From Deltaproteobacteria bacterium (lineage in GTDB: Bacteria; Acidobacteriota; Thermoanaerobaculia; Multivoradales; JAHZIX01): a stretch of 64,000 nt of DNA. This document shows positions 16,771 to 24,162 of the stretch, piece after piece. The position numbers and the translations under genes are program-made. Under the pieces are notes generated by a model. That model saw nothing but the letters and a program-made list of their open reading frames with translations, searched no databases and was not told the DNA's origin. The stretch lies in contig JAHZIX010000026.1 in NCBI GenBank assembly GCA_022601195.1, forward strand, positions 58,242 through 122,241. The letters run 5' to 3'. Positions within the stretch are counted from its first letter, which is position 1. Every line of letters begins with the position of its first letter.

Positions 16771-16776
16771 TAGAAT
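16771..16776 (+). promoter_or_regulatory. -10-like hexamer of a probable leaderless promoter
   Basis: TAGAAT ends exactly 6 nt before the ATG at 16783, and there is no Shine-Dalgarno sequence. Transcription would begin at or next to the start codon. No good -35 box is seen. Confidence 0.4.
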
Positions 16777-16782
16777 AGCGGC

Positions 16783-18891
16783 ATGATCAAACACGCTGCC
16801 GCTGTCGCCCTTGCTCTTGTCTTCTCAGTAACTGCCGTCACCCCAGTGATATTCGCCGACGACTCCAAGTACCAAACCAGCTGGCCCCAATGGCGGGGGC
16901 CAGGAGTCAATGGGGTGAGTCCCAACGGGGATCCGCCGCTCCATTGGAGCGAAACCCAGAATGTCGCCTTCAAGGTGCCGATTCCCGGTCGTGGCCTGGC
17001 CTCTCCCATCGTGTGGGGAGACCGGATCTTCCTGCTGACCGCAGTGTCCGCCGACGATAATGCCTATGCGGCTTCGCAACAGGCTGCTGCCGAGAAGCTG
17101 GAGCGGCAGGAATGGCCGCCGAGCGTGGAGCCAGTGAAACAGCGCTTTGTGGTGATGGCCTTGGCACGGGACGATGGGCGCATTCTGTGGCAACGCACCG
17201 CGGTTGAACGCAAGCCTCATGAGAGTCACTACATCACCTCGTCGTGGGCTTCGGCATCGCCCCTGACCGATGGCAAGCGGCTGTTTGCTTTCTTTGGATC
17301 CAACGGTCTTTTTGCCTACGACCTCGACGGCAACCTGCTGTGGCAGAGAGATCTGGGGGATATGGAAACCCGAAGTGGATTTGGCGAAGGGGCGTCCCCA
17401 GCGATTCATGGTGACACGCTGGTGATCAACTGGGACCATGAAGGGGATTCGTTCATCGTCGCTCTGGATGCCAAGACCGGCGATGAGCGCTGGCGGACCG
17501 AGCGGCCCGGAGAGGTGACCTCGTGGTCGACACCACTGATCGTCGAGCACGATGGGCAGATGCAAGTGGTGGTGCCCGCCACCGGTTACAGCCGGGGTTA
17601 CTCCCTGGCCACTGGCGAGGAGCTATGGCGTGCGAGTGGAATGACGGTCAACTCGATTCCGGCACCGGTTCATCGTCAAGGCGTCGTCTACCTGGGCAGC
17701 GGCTATCGCGGCAACATGGTCCAGGCCATTGATCTGGCAGCAGCTTCGGAGGAGGTAAATTCTGAGGGCGCGTCCGGCGAGTTGACCCTGGGGAAGGGAA
17801 TCCGGTGGCAGCACGAACGGCACACGCCTTACGTTCCTTCCTTGCTACTCGACGACCATCGGTTGTACTTCGTCAAACATTTCAAGAATATCGTTACCGG
17901 CCTCGATGCCCGCAGTGGTGAGGTGCTGTTTACCGAAAAGCGCTTGCCGGGCATTAGTAATGTCTATTCGTCGCCGGTTGCCGCTGCTGGCCGACTCTAT
18001 TTCGTAGGGCGCGACGGGAACGCCGTCGTGCTCAAGAGTGGCGATGCTTTCGAGGTATTGGCAGAGAATCGACTAGATGAGAGTTTCGATGCTTCCCCGG
18101 CCATCTCCGGCGGAGACCTTTTCCTGCGGGGACACCACCACCTCTACCGCATCAGCCGGAACCCAAGCGCGGTCACAGGGCAGGCAGGGCTCGAGTCCAA
18201 AAAGACCCAAGTCGCCGTCCTGGGGATGATTCACAGCGATCACCGCACCAGCCCCACCTGGGGGCTCGATCAGGTGCGCAACACGATCCGCCGATTCGAT
18301 CCCGACGTAGTTTGTGCCGAGATTCCGCCCAGTCATTGGCCGTCGACCCTAGCGATCTGGAACGAACGTGCGGTGGTCGAGGATTCCCGGGTGAAGCGAT
18401 TTCCCGAGTACACAGATGCCCTGCTGCCATTGATGACGGAGATGGGATTCTCGGTAGAGCCCTGTGCTGCTTGGACCGAGGAAATGGCCGCCGAGCGGAG
18501 GGCACGCCTCGATCTGTTCGAAAAAGATAGAGCACAGGCTGAGCGGCATGCTGAGTACGAGCGCCGGAACGCGGAAGTCGAAGCGCGCCTAGCCGCCGAC
18601 CCCATCGACGAAGACGATCCTCGAGTCATCCATTCGGCGCTCTACGATGCACGGATAGAAGAGAGCCTCGGACCCTACGATGAGATGCTCAATGATTGGA
18701 TCGGTGCCGGCGGGTGGACGAATATCAATCGGGCGCACTATGCCTTGATTGACCGGACCATCGAGAAGCATCGGGGAAAGCGAATCTTGATCACCTTTGG
18801 TGCGGGCCACAAATATTGGTTTCTGCGCCAGCTTAGCGACCGGGATGACATCGAGATGGTCGACATCACGCCATTTCTCCCCCCGGGCTGA
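16783..18891 (+). CDS. Exported PQQ-like beta-propeller fused to a TraB/TIKI-like (ChaN/GumN-type) domain
   Basis: This is a 702-aa protein. A signal peptide (about 1-25, ending VIFADD) is followed by a PQQ-like propeller (about 30-445). It opens with WPQWRGPGVNGVS and has blade motifs such as VWGDRIFLLTAVS, LLWQRDLGDMETRSGFGEG and LTDGKRLFAFFGSNGLFAYDLDG. These propellers fold outside the cytoplasm and usually scaffold proteins. From about 460 a second domain starts (VAVLGMIHSDHR, VVCAEIPPSHWPS) and ends RILITFGAGHKYWFLRQL. The H near its start and the GAGHKYW motif resemble the TraB/TIKI/DUF5694 group, some of which are metalloproteases. A charged helix lies between. I cannot confirm catalysis. 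The gene stands alone, apparently with a leaderless promoter. Confidence 0.75.
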   Translation: MIKHAAAVALALVFSVTAVTPVIFADDSKYQTSWPQWRGPGVNGVSPNGDPPLHWSETQNVAFKVPIPGRGLASPIVWGDRIFLLTAVSADDNAYAASQQAAAEKLERQEWPPSVEPVKQRFVVMALARDDGRILWQRTAVERKPHESHYITSSWASASPLTDGKRLFAFFGSNGLFAYDLDGNLLWQRDLGDMETRSGFGEGASPAIHGDTLVINWDHEGDSFIVALDAKTGDERWRTERPGEVTSWSTPLIVEHDGQMQVVVPATGYSRGYSLATGEELWRASGMTVNSIPAPVHRQGVVYLGSGYRGNMVQAIDLAAASEEVNSEGASGELTLGKGIRWQHERHTPYVPSLLLDDHRLYFVKHFKNIVTGLDARSGEVLFTEKRLPGISNVYSSPVAAAGRLYFVGRDGNAVVLKSGDAFEVLAENRLDESFDASPAISGGDLFLRGHHHLYRISRNPSAVTGQAGLESKKTQVAVLGMIHSDHRTSPTWGLDQVRNTIRRFDPDVVCAEIPPSHWPSTLAIWNERAVVEDSRVKRFPEYTDALLPLMTEMGFSVEPCAAWTEEMAAERRARLDLFEKDRAQAERHAEYERRNAEVEARLAADPIDEDDPRVIHSALYDARIEESLGPYDEMLNDWIGAGGWTNINRAHYALIDRTIEKHRGKRILITFGAGHKYWFLRQLSDRDDIEMVDITPFLPPG

Positions 18892-19002
18892 GTTCTCACG
18901 GAAAGACCCAGCCGAATGTCAGAGGATGGGTGCTGCTTACCGAAATCGAATAATCTCGAGCTGGTTGCAAGGATTTCCTGCTTCATCACGTCTTTAGTAG
19001 GT

Positions 19003-19953
19003 ATGCCCCACCGACTACGCTTTTGTCCGCCCGGCCCTAGAGGTCGCTCTTTACTCGAAATCACGGTCCGCTGTATTCAGGGCCGCTACTTACTGCGACC
19101 CTCTCGGAGGCTCAACCGTTTGGTTGTCGGAGTCTTGGCGGTGGCTCAGCGTCGCTACCGGGTAGAGGTCCATGCCTGTGCCTTCATGAGCAACCATGCC
19201 CATCTCCTGGTGAGTGTGTCTTCCCAGAAACAGCTCTCTTCTTTCATGAATTTTCTCAACTCCAACGTGGCTCGAGAAGCGAACCGATTGCACGATTGGA
19301 CCGAGAAATTCTGGTCGAGAAGGTATGCTTCAACTCCCGTTGTCGGAGGAGAGACTGTCCAGGTGGCGCGGCTCAAGTACCTGCTGAGCCAAGGTACCAA
19401 AGAGGGACTGGTCGACAGCCCACTTCGGTGGCCAGGAGTGAATTGCGCAAGAGCGCTTTCTTCTGGCCGGGACCTGGAGGGCACCTGGGTGAACCGCACT
19501 GGCCTTCACAAGGCTCGCAAGAAGCTTCCAGCAGGCAAGGCTAGAGCTGTTGATTTCGAGGAAAAGGTGATCCTCGAGCTGTCGCCTCTTCCCTGTTGGG
19601 TACATTTCTCGAAGGTCAGATACCGGCAGCAGATACTCGCCTTGATTCACGACATCGAAGCCGCAGCAAGCTCTGTTCGGAAAGGGGGCAAGGTAGCGGG
19701 GCGTCGGTCTGTGTTGAATACTCATCCACATCACCGTCCGAAAGAGGTCAAGACTTCTCCGGCTCCGTTGGTTCATGCCCCGTCGAAAGAGATCCGCATG
19801 GCCTTCCTGGAATCCTACCGCCTATTCACGAAGGCTTTTCGAGCTGCTGCAGACCTTCTCCGCAATGGAGACCTCACGGCCGTTTTTCCAGTAGGTAGCT
19901 TTCCACCAGGCCGGCCCTTTGTTGAAGAGTTGGAGGGGGCCAGGCCAGGCTAA
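19003..19953 (+). CDS. IS200-like Y1 (HUH) transposase with extra C-terminal domain
   Basis: This is a REP-associated-type tyrosine transposase. The Y1 domain shows EITVRCIQGRYLLRPS, then FMSNHAHLLV with the HxH pair (His65, His67), and KYLLSQ with the probable nucleophile Tyr126 (family consensus YxxxN, here Q). A following region KEGLVDSPLRWPGV also matches the family. A helical, basic C-terminal extension of about 130 residues ends FPVGSFPPGRPFVEEL. ATG 19003 is preferred over 18916 because family proteins begin near MPHRLRF; neither has a clear ribosome site. A related copy, only its C-terminal part, lies at 63673-64000. I see no terminal inverted repeats or flanking duplications, as expected for this class. 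Confidence 0.8.
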   Translation: MPHRLRFCPPGPRGRSLLEITVRCIQGRYLLRPSRRLNRLVVGVLAVAQRRYRVEVHACAFMSNHAHLLVSVSSQKQLSSFMNFLNSNVAREANRLHDWTEKFWSRRYASTPVVGGETVQVARLKYLLSQGTKEGLVDSPLRWPGVNCARALSSGRDLEGTWVNRTGLHKARKKLPAGKARAVDFEEKVILELSPLPCWVHFSKVRYRQQILALIHDIEAAASSVRKGGKVAGRRSVLNTHPHHRPKEVKTSPAPLVHAPSKEIRMAFLESYRLFTKAFRAAADLLRNGDLTAVFPVGSFPPGRPFVEELEGARPG

Positions 19954-20079
19954 CGTCGACTCTCAACTTGGCAAGGGAGTTCGCCTCTTCGGTGGAGGTG
20001 CTGGGAGAGGTATGTCTTAGGGCAAAAATGGGAGAAGATTTGGGCGATCTCAGCTAATTCTGGCCCCAAGAAATCGATG

Positions 20080-20111
20080 AACACCGGCCTCCCTGGAGGT
20101 CGTTCGGTGTT
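20080..20111 (+). terminator. Hairpin after the transposase gene
   Basis: Arms aacaccg (20080-20086) and cggtgtt (20105-20111), with extra pairing inside (cctcc/ggagg), are followed by ttcttc on the plus strand. It could end the transposase transcript or be a palindromic REP-like element; nearby copies were not found. Confidence 0.4.
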
Positions 20112-20197
20112 TTCTTCGGTAGAACCCTTTTCAAATACTATTTCTCTGACAGTCGGCTGAGGTCTTTACCGGTTTGTGGTGATCTTTCATCCAGATT

Positions 20198-20449
20198 CTA
20201 GGAGGTTGCCAACCGATTTTCGAGGTAGTCGAGCATTTCCCCTACAGTGCCGATTTGCAGCATATCTTTGGCTGCGATTTGAAGCTCGAGAGCTTCTTCT
20301 AGGTCGAATAGCAAGTCGAGAACGGAAAGGGAGTCGAATCCGAGCTCTTCGATGGTCGTGGTTTCTTTCACCGTCGCCCAATCGAAATCTTCGGTGGAGG
20401 ATTCCTCGAAGATCTTTCCAAAAAGCTCGAGGAGTTGGTTTCTTTTCAT
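20198..20449 (-). CDS. Acyl carrier protein
   Basis: This 83-aa ACP carries the phosphopantetheine attachment site in ELGFDSLSVLDLLFDLEE, with Ser40 as the expected carrier residue. Acidic helices on both sides fit the four-helix fold. It is the last gene of a minus-strand trio: FabG-like reductase, then KAS, then ACP. Only 14 nt separate it from the KAS stop, and a TAGGAG site overlaps that stop. It would carry acyl chains between the KAS and reductase. It differs from a standard AcpP (no typical DSLDTVE core), so a dedicated secondary pathway is more likely than housekeeping fatty-acid synthesis. Confidence 0.9.
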   Translation of the reverse strand: MKRNQLLELFGKIFEESSTEDFDWATVKETTTIEELGFDSLSVLDLLFDLEEALELQIAAKDMLQIGTVGEMLDYLENRLATS

Positions 20450-20463
20450 AGTTGGACGATCTC

Positions 20464-21732
20464 CTAGGCGTCACTAGACTCGGTGTAGCGCTTTAGTATC
20501 AGTACGGCGTTGCCGCCGCCGAACCCGAAGCTATTCTTCATTGCAATGGGAGCTTCGAGCTCGAGAGGCTCAGCCCCGACAAAGTGGAGGTTGCACTTCG
20601 GATCCGGTCGGTCGAGGTTCAGATTTGGAGGGACCCGCCGATTCTCCAAGCTCAATAGGGTCACGATCGTCTCAATGGCTCCGGAGGCTCCGAGAGTATG
20701 GCCGAAGAAACTCTTGTTGGCGCCCACTGGGATCTGGTCGGCGGCAGCTCCCAGAGCTTGGCGGATCGCTGCGCTCTCGCTCTCGTCGTTGGCTCGGGTG
20801 GCGGTGCCATGAGCATTGATATAGCCGATATCCGTCGGCTCGACTTTCGCGCAATCAAGAGCTGCACGGATGGCCCGGGCTTGCCCCTGGGGGCTGGGGC
20901 TGGTGAGGTGGGTGGCGTCTGAGGAGTCGCCGTAGCCAGTGATCTCGCCCCGAATGAGAGCACCGCGTCTCCTCGCGTGGTCGAGAGATTCGAGGACCAA
21001 AATCCCAGCTCCTTCACCGAGGAGACAGCCACCTCGGTCGAGGTCGAAGGGTCGGTAGGCGATAGTTGGATCCGTCTCGGTGGCCAGAACGCCGAGGTTG
21101 TTCCAGACTCCATAGTAGAAGGGGTCGAAAAAGGCCTCGGTGCCGCCGCAAACCACGACGCTGGCGTAACCGTGCTGGACCTTCCGGAACGCATCGCCAA
21201 TAGCGTTGGTGCTCGAGGTACAGGCAGAGGCCAGGACGTAGTTGGGGCCGGTCAGATGGTAGTGAATCGAAATCCCTGAAGAGAAAGAGTTGGCCATGCA
21301 GCGGGGCACGGTGGTCGGGCGTAGACCCCGCAAGCTCTTTCGAGTGAAGCCCTGGAATGCTGTGTAGAGACTTTGCGCCGGGCCCACGCCAGAGCCTAGG
21401 ATGACCGGAATCTCCTGGGGGAGGTAGCCCTCTTGCGGTTTGGGTCCCTCCGGGATCAGCTTCGCTTGCTCTAGAGCTTGGCCGGCAGCCTCGATGGAGA
21501 TGTCGAGAGCTCGGTCGGTCCTTCGGTGGCTTCGAGCCTTGGCCAGTGCCGGAAGGAGATCGCTGTCGATTTCAGCACCGAGCTTGACGCGGTACTCGTC
21601 CGTATCAAAGGCCTGGATGGGAGCGATTCCCGAGCGCCCTGCAAGGAGGTTTTCCCACATGGGACTCTCACCAATGCCAAGGGCACTGACGACTCCCACG
21701 CCGGTGACGACTACTCGTTGGGTCTGGCTCAT
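20464..21732 (-). CDS. Beta-ketoacyl-ACP synthase (FabF/KAS II-like)
   Basis: This 422-aa condensing enzyme has the Cys-His-His triad: Cys171 in ASACTSSTNAIGDA, His308 in INAHGTATRANDESE and His345 in KSFFGHTLGASGA, with Lys340 just before it. The N-terminal VVVTGVGVVSALGIGESPMW and the C-terminal NSFGFGGGNAVLILKR are typical of KAS II. It would extend an acyl-ACP by two carbons with malonyl-ACP. It lies between a FabG-like reductase (14-nt gap) and an ACP (14-nt gap) in one operon. No KS partner lacking the Cys (chain-length factor) is present, so a type II PKS is unlikely. The product of this short cluster is unknown. Confidence 0.92.
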   Translation of the reverse strand: MSQTQRVVVTGVGVVSALGIGESPMWENLLAGRSGIAPIQAFDTDEYRVKLGAEIDSDLLPALAKARSHRRTDRALDISIEAAGQALEQAKLIPEGPKPQEGYLPQEIPVILGSGVGPAQSLYTAFQGFTRKSLRGLRPTTVPRCMANSFSSGISIHYHLTGPNYVLASACTSSTNAIGDAFRKVQHGYASVVVCGGTEAFFDPFYYGVWNNLGVLATETDPTIAYRPFDLDRGGCLLGEGAGILVLESLDHARRRGALIRGEITGYGDSSDATHLTSPSPQGQARAIRAALDCAKVEPTDIGYINAHGTATRANDESESAAIRQALGAAADQIPVGANKSFFGHTLGASGAIETIVTLLSLENRRVPPNLNLDRPDPKCNLHFVGAEPLELEAPIAMKNSFGFGGGNAVLILKRYTESSDA

Positions 21733-21746
21733 TGGTGATTCATTCC

Positions 21747-22505
21747 CTAGCCGTTCATCCAGAGGCCACCATCTACGTGAATGGCTTGGCCGGTGAGATA
21801 GGAAGCGCCGTCGGAGAGGAGGAAACCCACTACCGCAGCCACTTCCCGAGGCTCGCCCAATCGCCTCAGGGGGATCCCGAGGCTGGATCGTTTTTCCTCT
21901 GGAATATCGGCGGTCATATCCGTTGAGACGAAACCTGGGGATACGGCGTTGACACGAATACCGAACCTGGCGGCTTCTTGGGCTAAGGTTTGGGTCAAGC
22001 TGATCAGGCCGGCCTTGGATGCCGCATAGTCGGCACCCATCCAGCCGCCGGGCCCGTGGGCTGAAATGGACGCAATATTGACGATACTACCGCTTCGTTG
22101 ACGACGCATGGCGCCGTAGGCTTCCTGAGAGGCGATCATGGAGGCTTCGAGATTCACCCGCATGGTTTGCTGCCAAGCATCTATTTTGAGTCCCCGGAAG
22201 GAGACCGCTCGACCGCCACCTGCATTGTTGACCAATCCGTCGATTCCTCCGGCAGTCTCCATGAAAGTCTTGACCGCTCCCCGGACTTCAGCAGGATCTG
22301 CGAAGTCAGCTGCCACGGGGATAGAAGATGCAGCGCCCAAGGCTTGGCAGACTTCGTTCACTTTCTCCGGATCTCGTCCGTGAATACCGACCACGGAGCC
22401 TTCAGCCAGCAGTAACTCCGCGATGGCTCGACCGATGCCGCGGGTGGATCCGGTGACCAGCACTCGCCGGCCCTCGAGGCCATATCGACTACCCGGATTG
22501 CTCAT
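21747..22505 (-). CDS. Short-chain dehydrogenase, FabG-like 3-oxoacyl-ACP reductase
   Basis: This is a 252-aa classical SDR. The cofactor loop TGSTRGIGRA (about 19-27) and NNAG (about 93-96) are present, with the active-site Ser in NIASISAHG (about 146-148), Tyr160 and Lys164 (YAASK). The end GQAIHVDGGLWMNG is typical of FabG. It probably reduces a beta-ketoacyl-ACP with NADPH, working with the KAS and ACP genes that follow on the same strand. It is divergent from the DUF374 gene with only 34 bp between the two ATGs, and has no Shine-Dalgarno. A TATAAA ends 6 nt before its ATG, suggesting a leaderless transcript. Confidence 0.9.
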   Translation of the reverse strand: MSNPGSRYGLEGRRVLVTGSTRGIGRAIAELLLAEGSVVGIHGRDPEKVNEVCQALGAASSIPVAADFADPAEVRGAVKTFMETAGGIDGLVNNAGGGRAVSFRGLKIDAWQQTMRVNLEASMIASQEAYGAMRRQRSGSIVNIASISAHGPGGWMGADYAASKAGLISLTQTLAQEAARFGIRVNAVSPGFVSTDMTADIPEEKRSSLGIPLRRLGEPREVAAVVGFLLSDGASYLTGQAIHVDGGLWMNG

Positions 22506-22511
22506 CGGAGG

Positions 22512-22533
22512 TTTATACCACCTGCGCTACACT
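22512..22533. promoter_or_regulatory. Overlapping divergent leaderless promoters
   Basis: Between two ATGs only 34 bp apart, the minus strand carries TATAAA (22512-22517), 6 nt before the FabG-like ATG. The plus strand carries TACACT (22528-22533), 6 nt before the acyltransferase ATG. Both spacings put the start site at the ATG, and neither gene has a ribosome site at normal distance. The arrangement is nearly symmetrical, so the two transcripts should compete. Confidence 0.5.
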
Positions 22534-22539
22534 CGCGCT

Positions 22540-23271
22540 ATGCCTAGGTTCTTGAAGCGATTCCTCATGCTGCACGTTGTGCCGCATCTCGCTCTCGTTT
22601 TGATTCGGCTGTTGGCCTGGTCCTGGCGTTTTCACGAGACTCGTAGTCACCTGCTGCAAGGCGGCCTGGCTGGCGAGCGCCCTCTCGTGGGAGCCTTCTT
22701 CCATGGGCGTCTCTTCATGGTGCTCCATTTTATGTCCCGCCCCCAAAGAGGCCGTTGGATGGCTATGTGCTCCCAAAGCCTAGATGGCGAAGCCATGACT
22801 AAGGTAGAGAAGGCTCTCGGCTACGAGGTCGTGCGGGGATCGTCCAACAGCGGGGGTTTCGAAGCCCTCGTCGCCATGATTCGCCGGGTCCGAAAGGATC
22901 CAAACCTGGGATCGTGTTTGGCCGTGGACGGCTCGACGGGGCCACGAGGAATTGCCCAGCCGGGAGCGATTTCCTTGGCTCAGCGGACCGGCGGTTCGAT
23001 TCTGCCGGTGGCAGCCTCTGCGAAACCGTCCCTAGTGCTTCGAAAATCGTGGGATCGCACGGCAATACCGCTTCCCTTTGCTCGGGTACACGTAGTCTAT
23101 GGCGAGTTGATTGAGGTTCCTCCCAGGTTACGGCCGGAGGAGACAGAAGCTTTTCGAAAACGACTCGAACAAAGCCTCCGGGCGCTGCAACAGGAGGCGG
23201 ATTCTTTAAGTGGCTTCTCCGACCCCGAAGCTCTGGGGCCAGCGGTCGGAGACAACGGCTCCATTGGTTAG
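22540..23271 (+). CDS. DUF374 lysophospholipid acyltransferase-family protein
   Basis: This 243-aa protein has an N-terminal hydrophobic helix (LMLHVVPHLALVLIRLLAWSW) and the DUF374 core: AFFHGRLFMVLHF, a QSLDGEAMTKVEKALGYEVVRGSS region, VDGSTGPRG and PGAISLAQRTGGSILPV. DUF374 belongs to the LPLAT superfamily and is thought to act on lipid A or phospholipid precursors at the inner membrane. ATG 22540 is chosen because upstream in-frame codons lie inside the divergent reductase gene. Next to the FabG-KAS-ACP operon it could use the acyl-ACP made there; that is an inference from position. Confidence 0.88.
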   Translation: MPRFLKRFLMLHVVPHLALVLIRLLAWSWRFHETRSHLLQGGLAGERPLVGAFFHGRLFMVLHFMSRPQRGRWMAMCSQSLDGEAMTKVEKALGYEVVRGSSNSGGFEALVAMIRRVRKDPNLGSCLAVDGSTGPRGIAQPGAISLAQRTGGSILPVAASAKPSLVLRKSWDRTAIPLPFARVHVVYGELIEVPPRLRPEETEAFRKRLEQSLRALQQEADSLSGFSDPEALGPAVGDNGSIG

Positions 23272-23295
23272 GTCCGGATTGTTGTCTGGGCTTTG

Positions 23296-23334
23296 ACTTG
23301 TCTGTACTTTGGCTTGTCTGTACTTAGGCTTGTC
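23296..23334. repeat. 16-bp tandem repeat, two copies plus part of a third
   Basis: Units of cttgtctgtacttwgg lie at 23296-23311 and 23312-23327, and a 7-nt remnant follows. It is in the short gap after the acyltransferase gene. Function unknown. Confidence 0.7.
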
Positions 23335-23411
23335 TTGGAAGGGTCTTGGAGTGCGCCTCTTCAGCGAGTACCGATTCAAGAATCGAGCAATGGGTTGAAC
23401 CGGGAGAGACC

Positions 23412-23684
23412 ATGTGCCGAAACATCAAAACGCTGTTCAATTTCGAACCGCCCGCAACGGACCTGGAGATCGAGTCTGCATCGCTCCAATTCGTTCGCAA
23501 GCTCAGTGGATTTACCAAGCCTTCTAAAGCCAACGAGGCCGCCTTCGATCAGGCCGTGGAAGAGGTGTCTCGAGTGGCCGGGGAGCTTCTGAATTCCTTG
23601 GTCACCAACGCTCCGCCGCGGGACCGGGAGATTGAGCTGGCCAAGGCCCGGGCCCGGACGGCGAAGCGCTTCGGGCGCGTCTGA
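23412..23684 (+). CDS. DUF2277 family protein
   Basis: This 90-aa protein starts MCRNIKTLFNFEPPAT, the usual opening of DUF2277, and continues through the helical SLQFVRKLSGFTKPSKANEAAF region to a charged end with RARTAKRFG. The start is set by GGGAG 6 nt upstream of ATG 23412. The family is small, cytosolic, widely spread and of unknown function. The gene stands alone between the acyltransferase and the receptor kinase. Confidence 0.88.
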   Translation: MCRNIKTLFNFEPPATDLEIESASLQFVRKLSGFTKPSKANEAAFDQAVEEVSRVAGELLNSLVTNAPPRDREIELAKARARTAKRFGRV

Positions 23685-24162
23685 GTAGCCTGAGAGAGCG
23701 CGTCACTCCTTTCTGGTGCAGACTCCTCTGCACTTTCCTCTAGTCTTTGGGTATTCTGGATTTTCGAGTGCCTCTCGTTTCTGGATATTCGGCTCCTCTT
23801 GTTCTCGGTGTCCTCTGTGTTGGCTGTTCAGGGCTGACATTCGGGTGAGACTTCGTGGGTGTTCTCCATTTGTGGGTTCCAGCCAAGCGTGGGCAGGTTC
23901 TTACCGGGGACATCCATGGAGCGAGGCAGTAGTCGCGGCTTTGCTACAACCTTGGTAGCCTACGACCAGAGCCGACGTGTCATCCGTGTCAGTATGTTTT
24001 CTTTGAAGAGGAATCTTTGGGATCCTGGCAGGAGTAGGGCTGAAGGAAAAGCGCTGCATAGGGGAGATCAGGGAGTTACGGCCGGCCTGACAAGAGGATG
24101 TACCTAGCAAGCCACGCGCCCGGGAGTTTGGAACTTCGTTCGCCAAAGAGTCGAGATAAATC
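23685..24162. other. Intergenic region, pyrimidine-rich on the left, no gene seen
   Basis: This 478-bp gap lies upstream of the receptor kinase. The left half is rich in C/T on the plus strand (ctctagtctttgggtattctgg...). Short frames on both strands look non-coding. It must contain the kinase promoter, which I cannot place. The kinase GTG start has only a weak AAAGAG site. Confidence 0.45.

Noticed and set aside
20464..21732. Type II polyketide or aryl polyene cluster
   Set aside because: Only one KAS, one reductase and one ACP are present; no chain-length factor, dehydratase, cyclase or ammonia-lyase gene is nearby.
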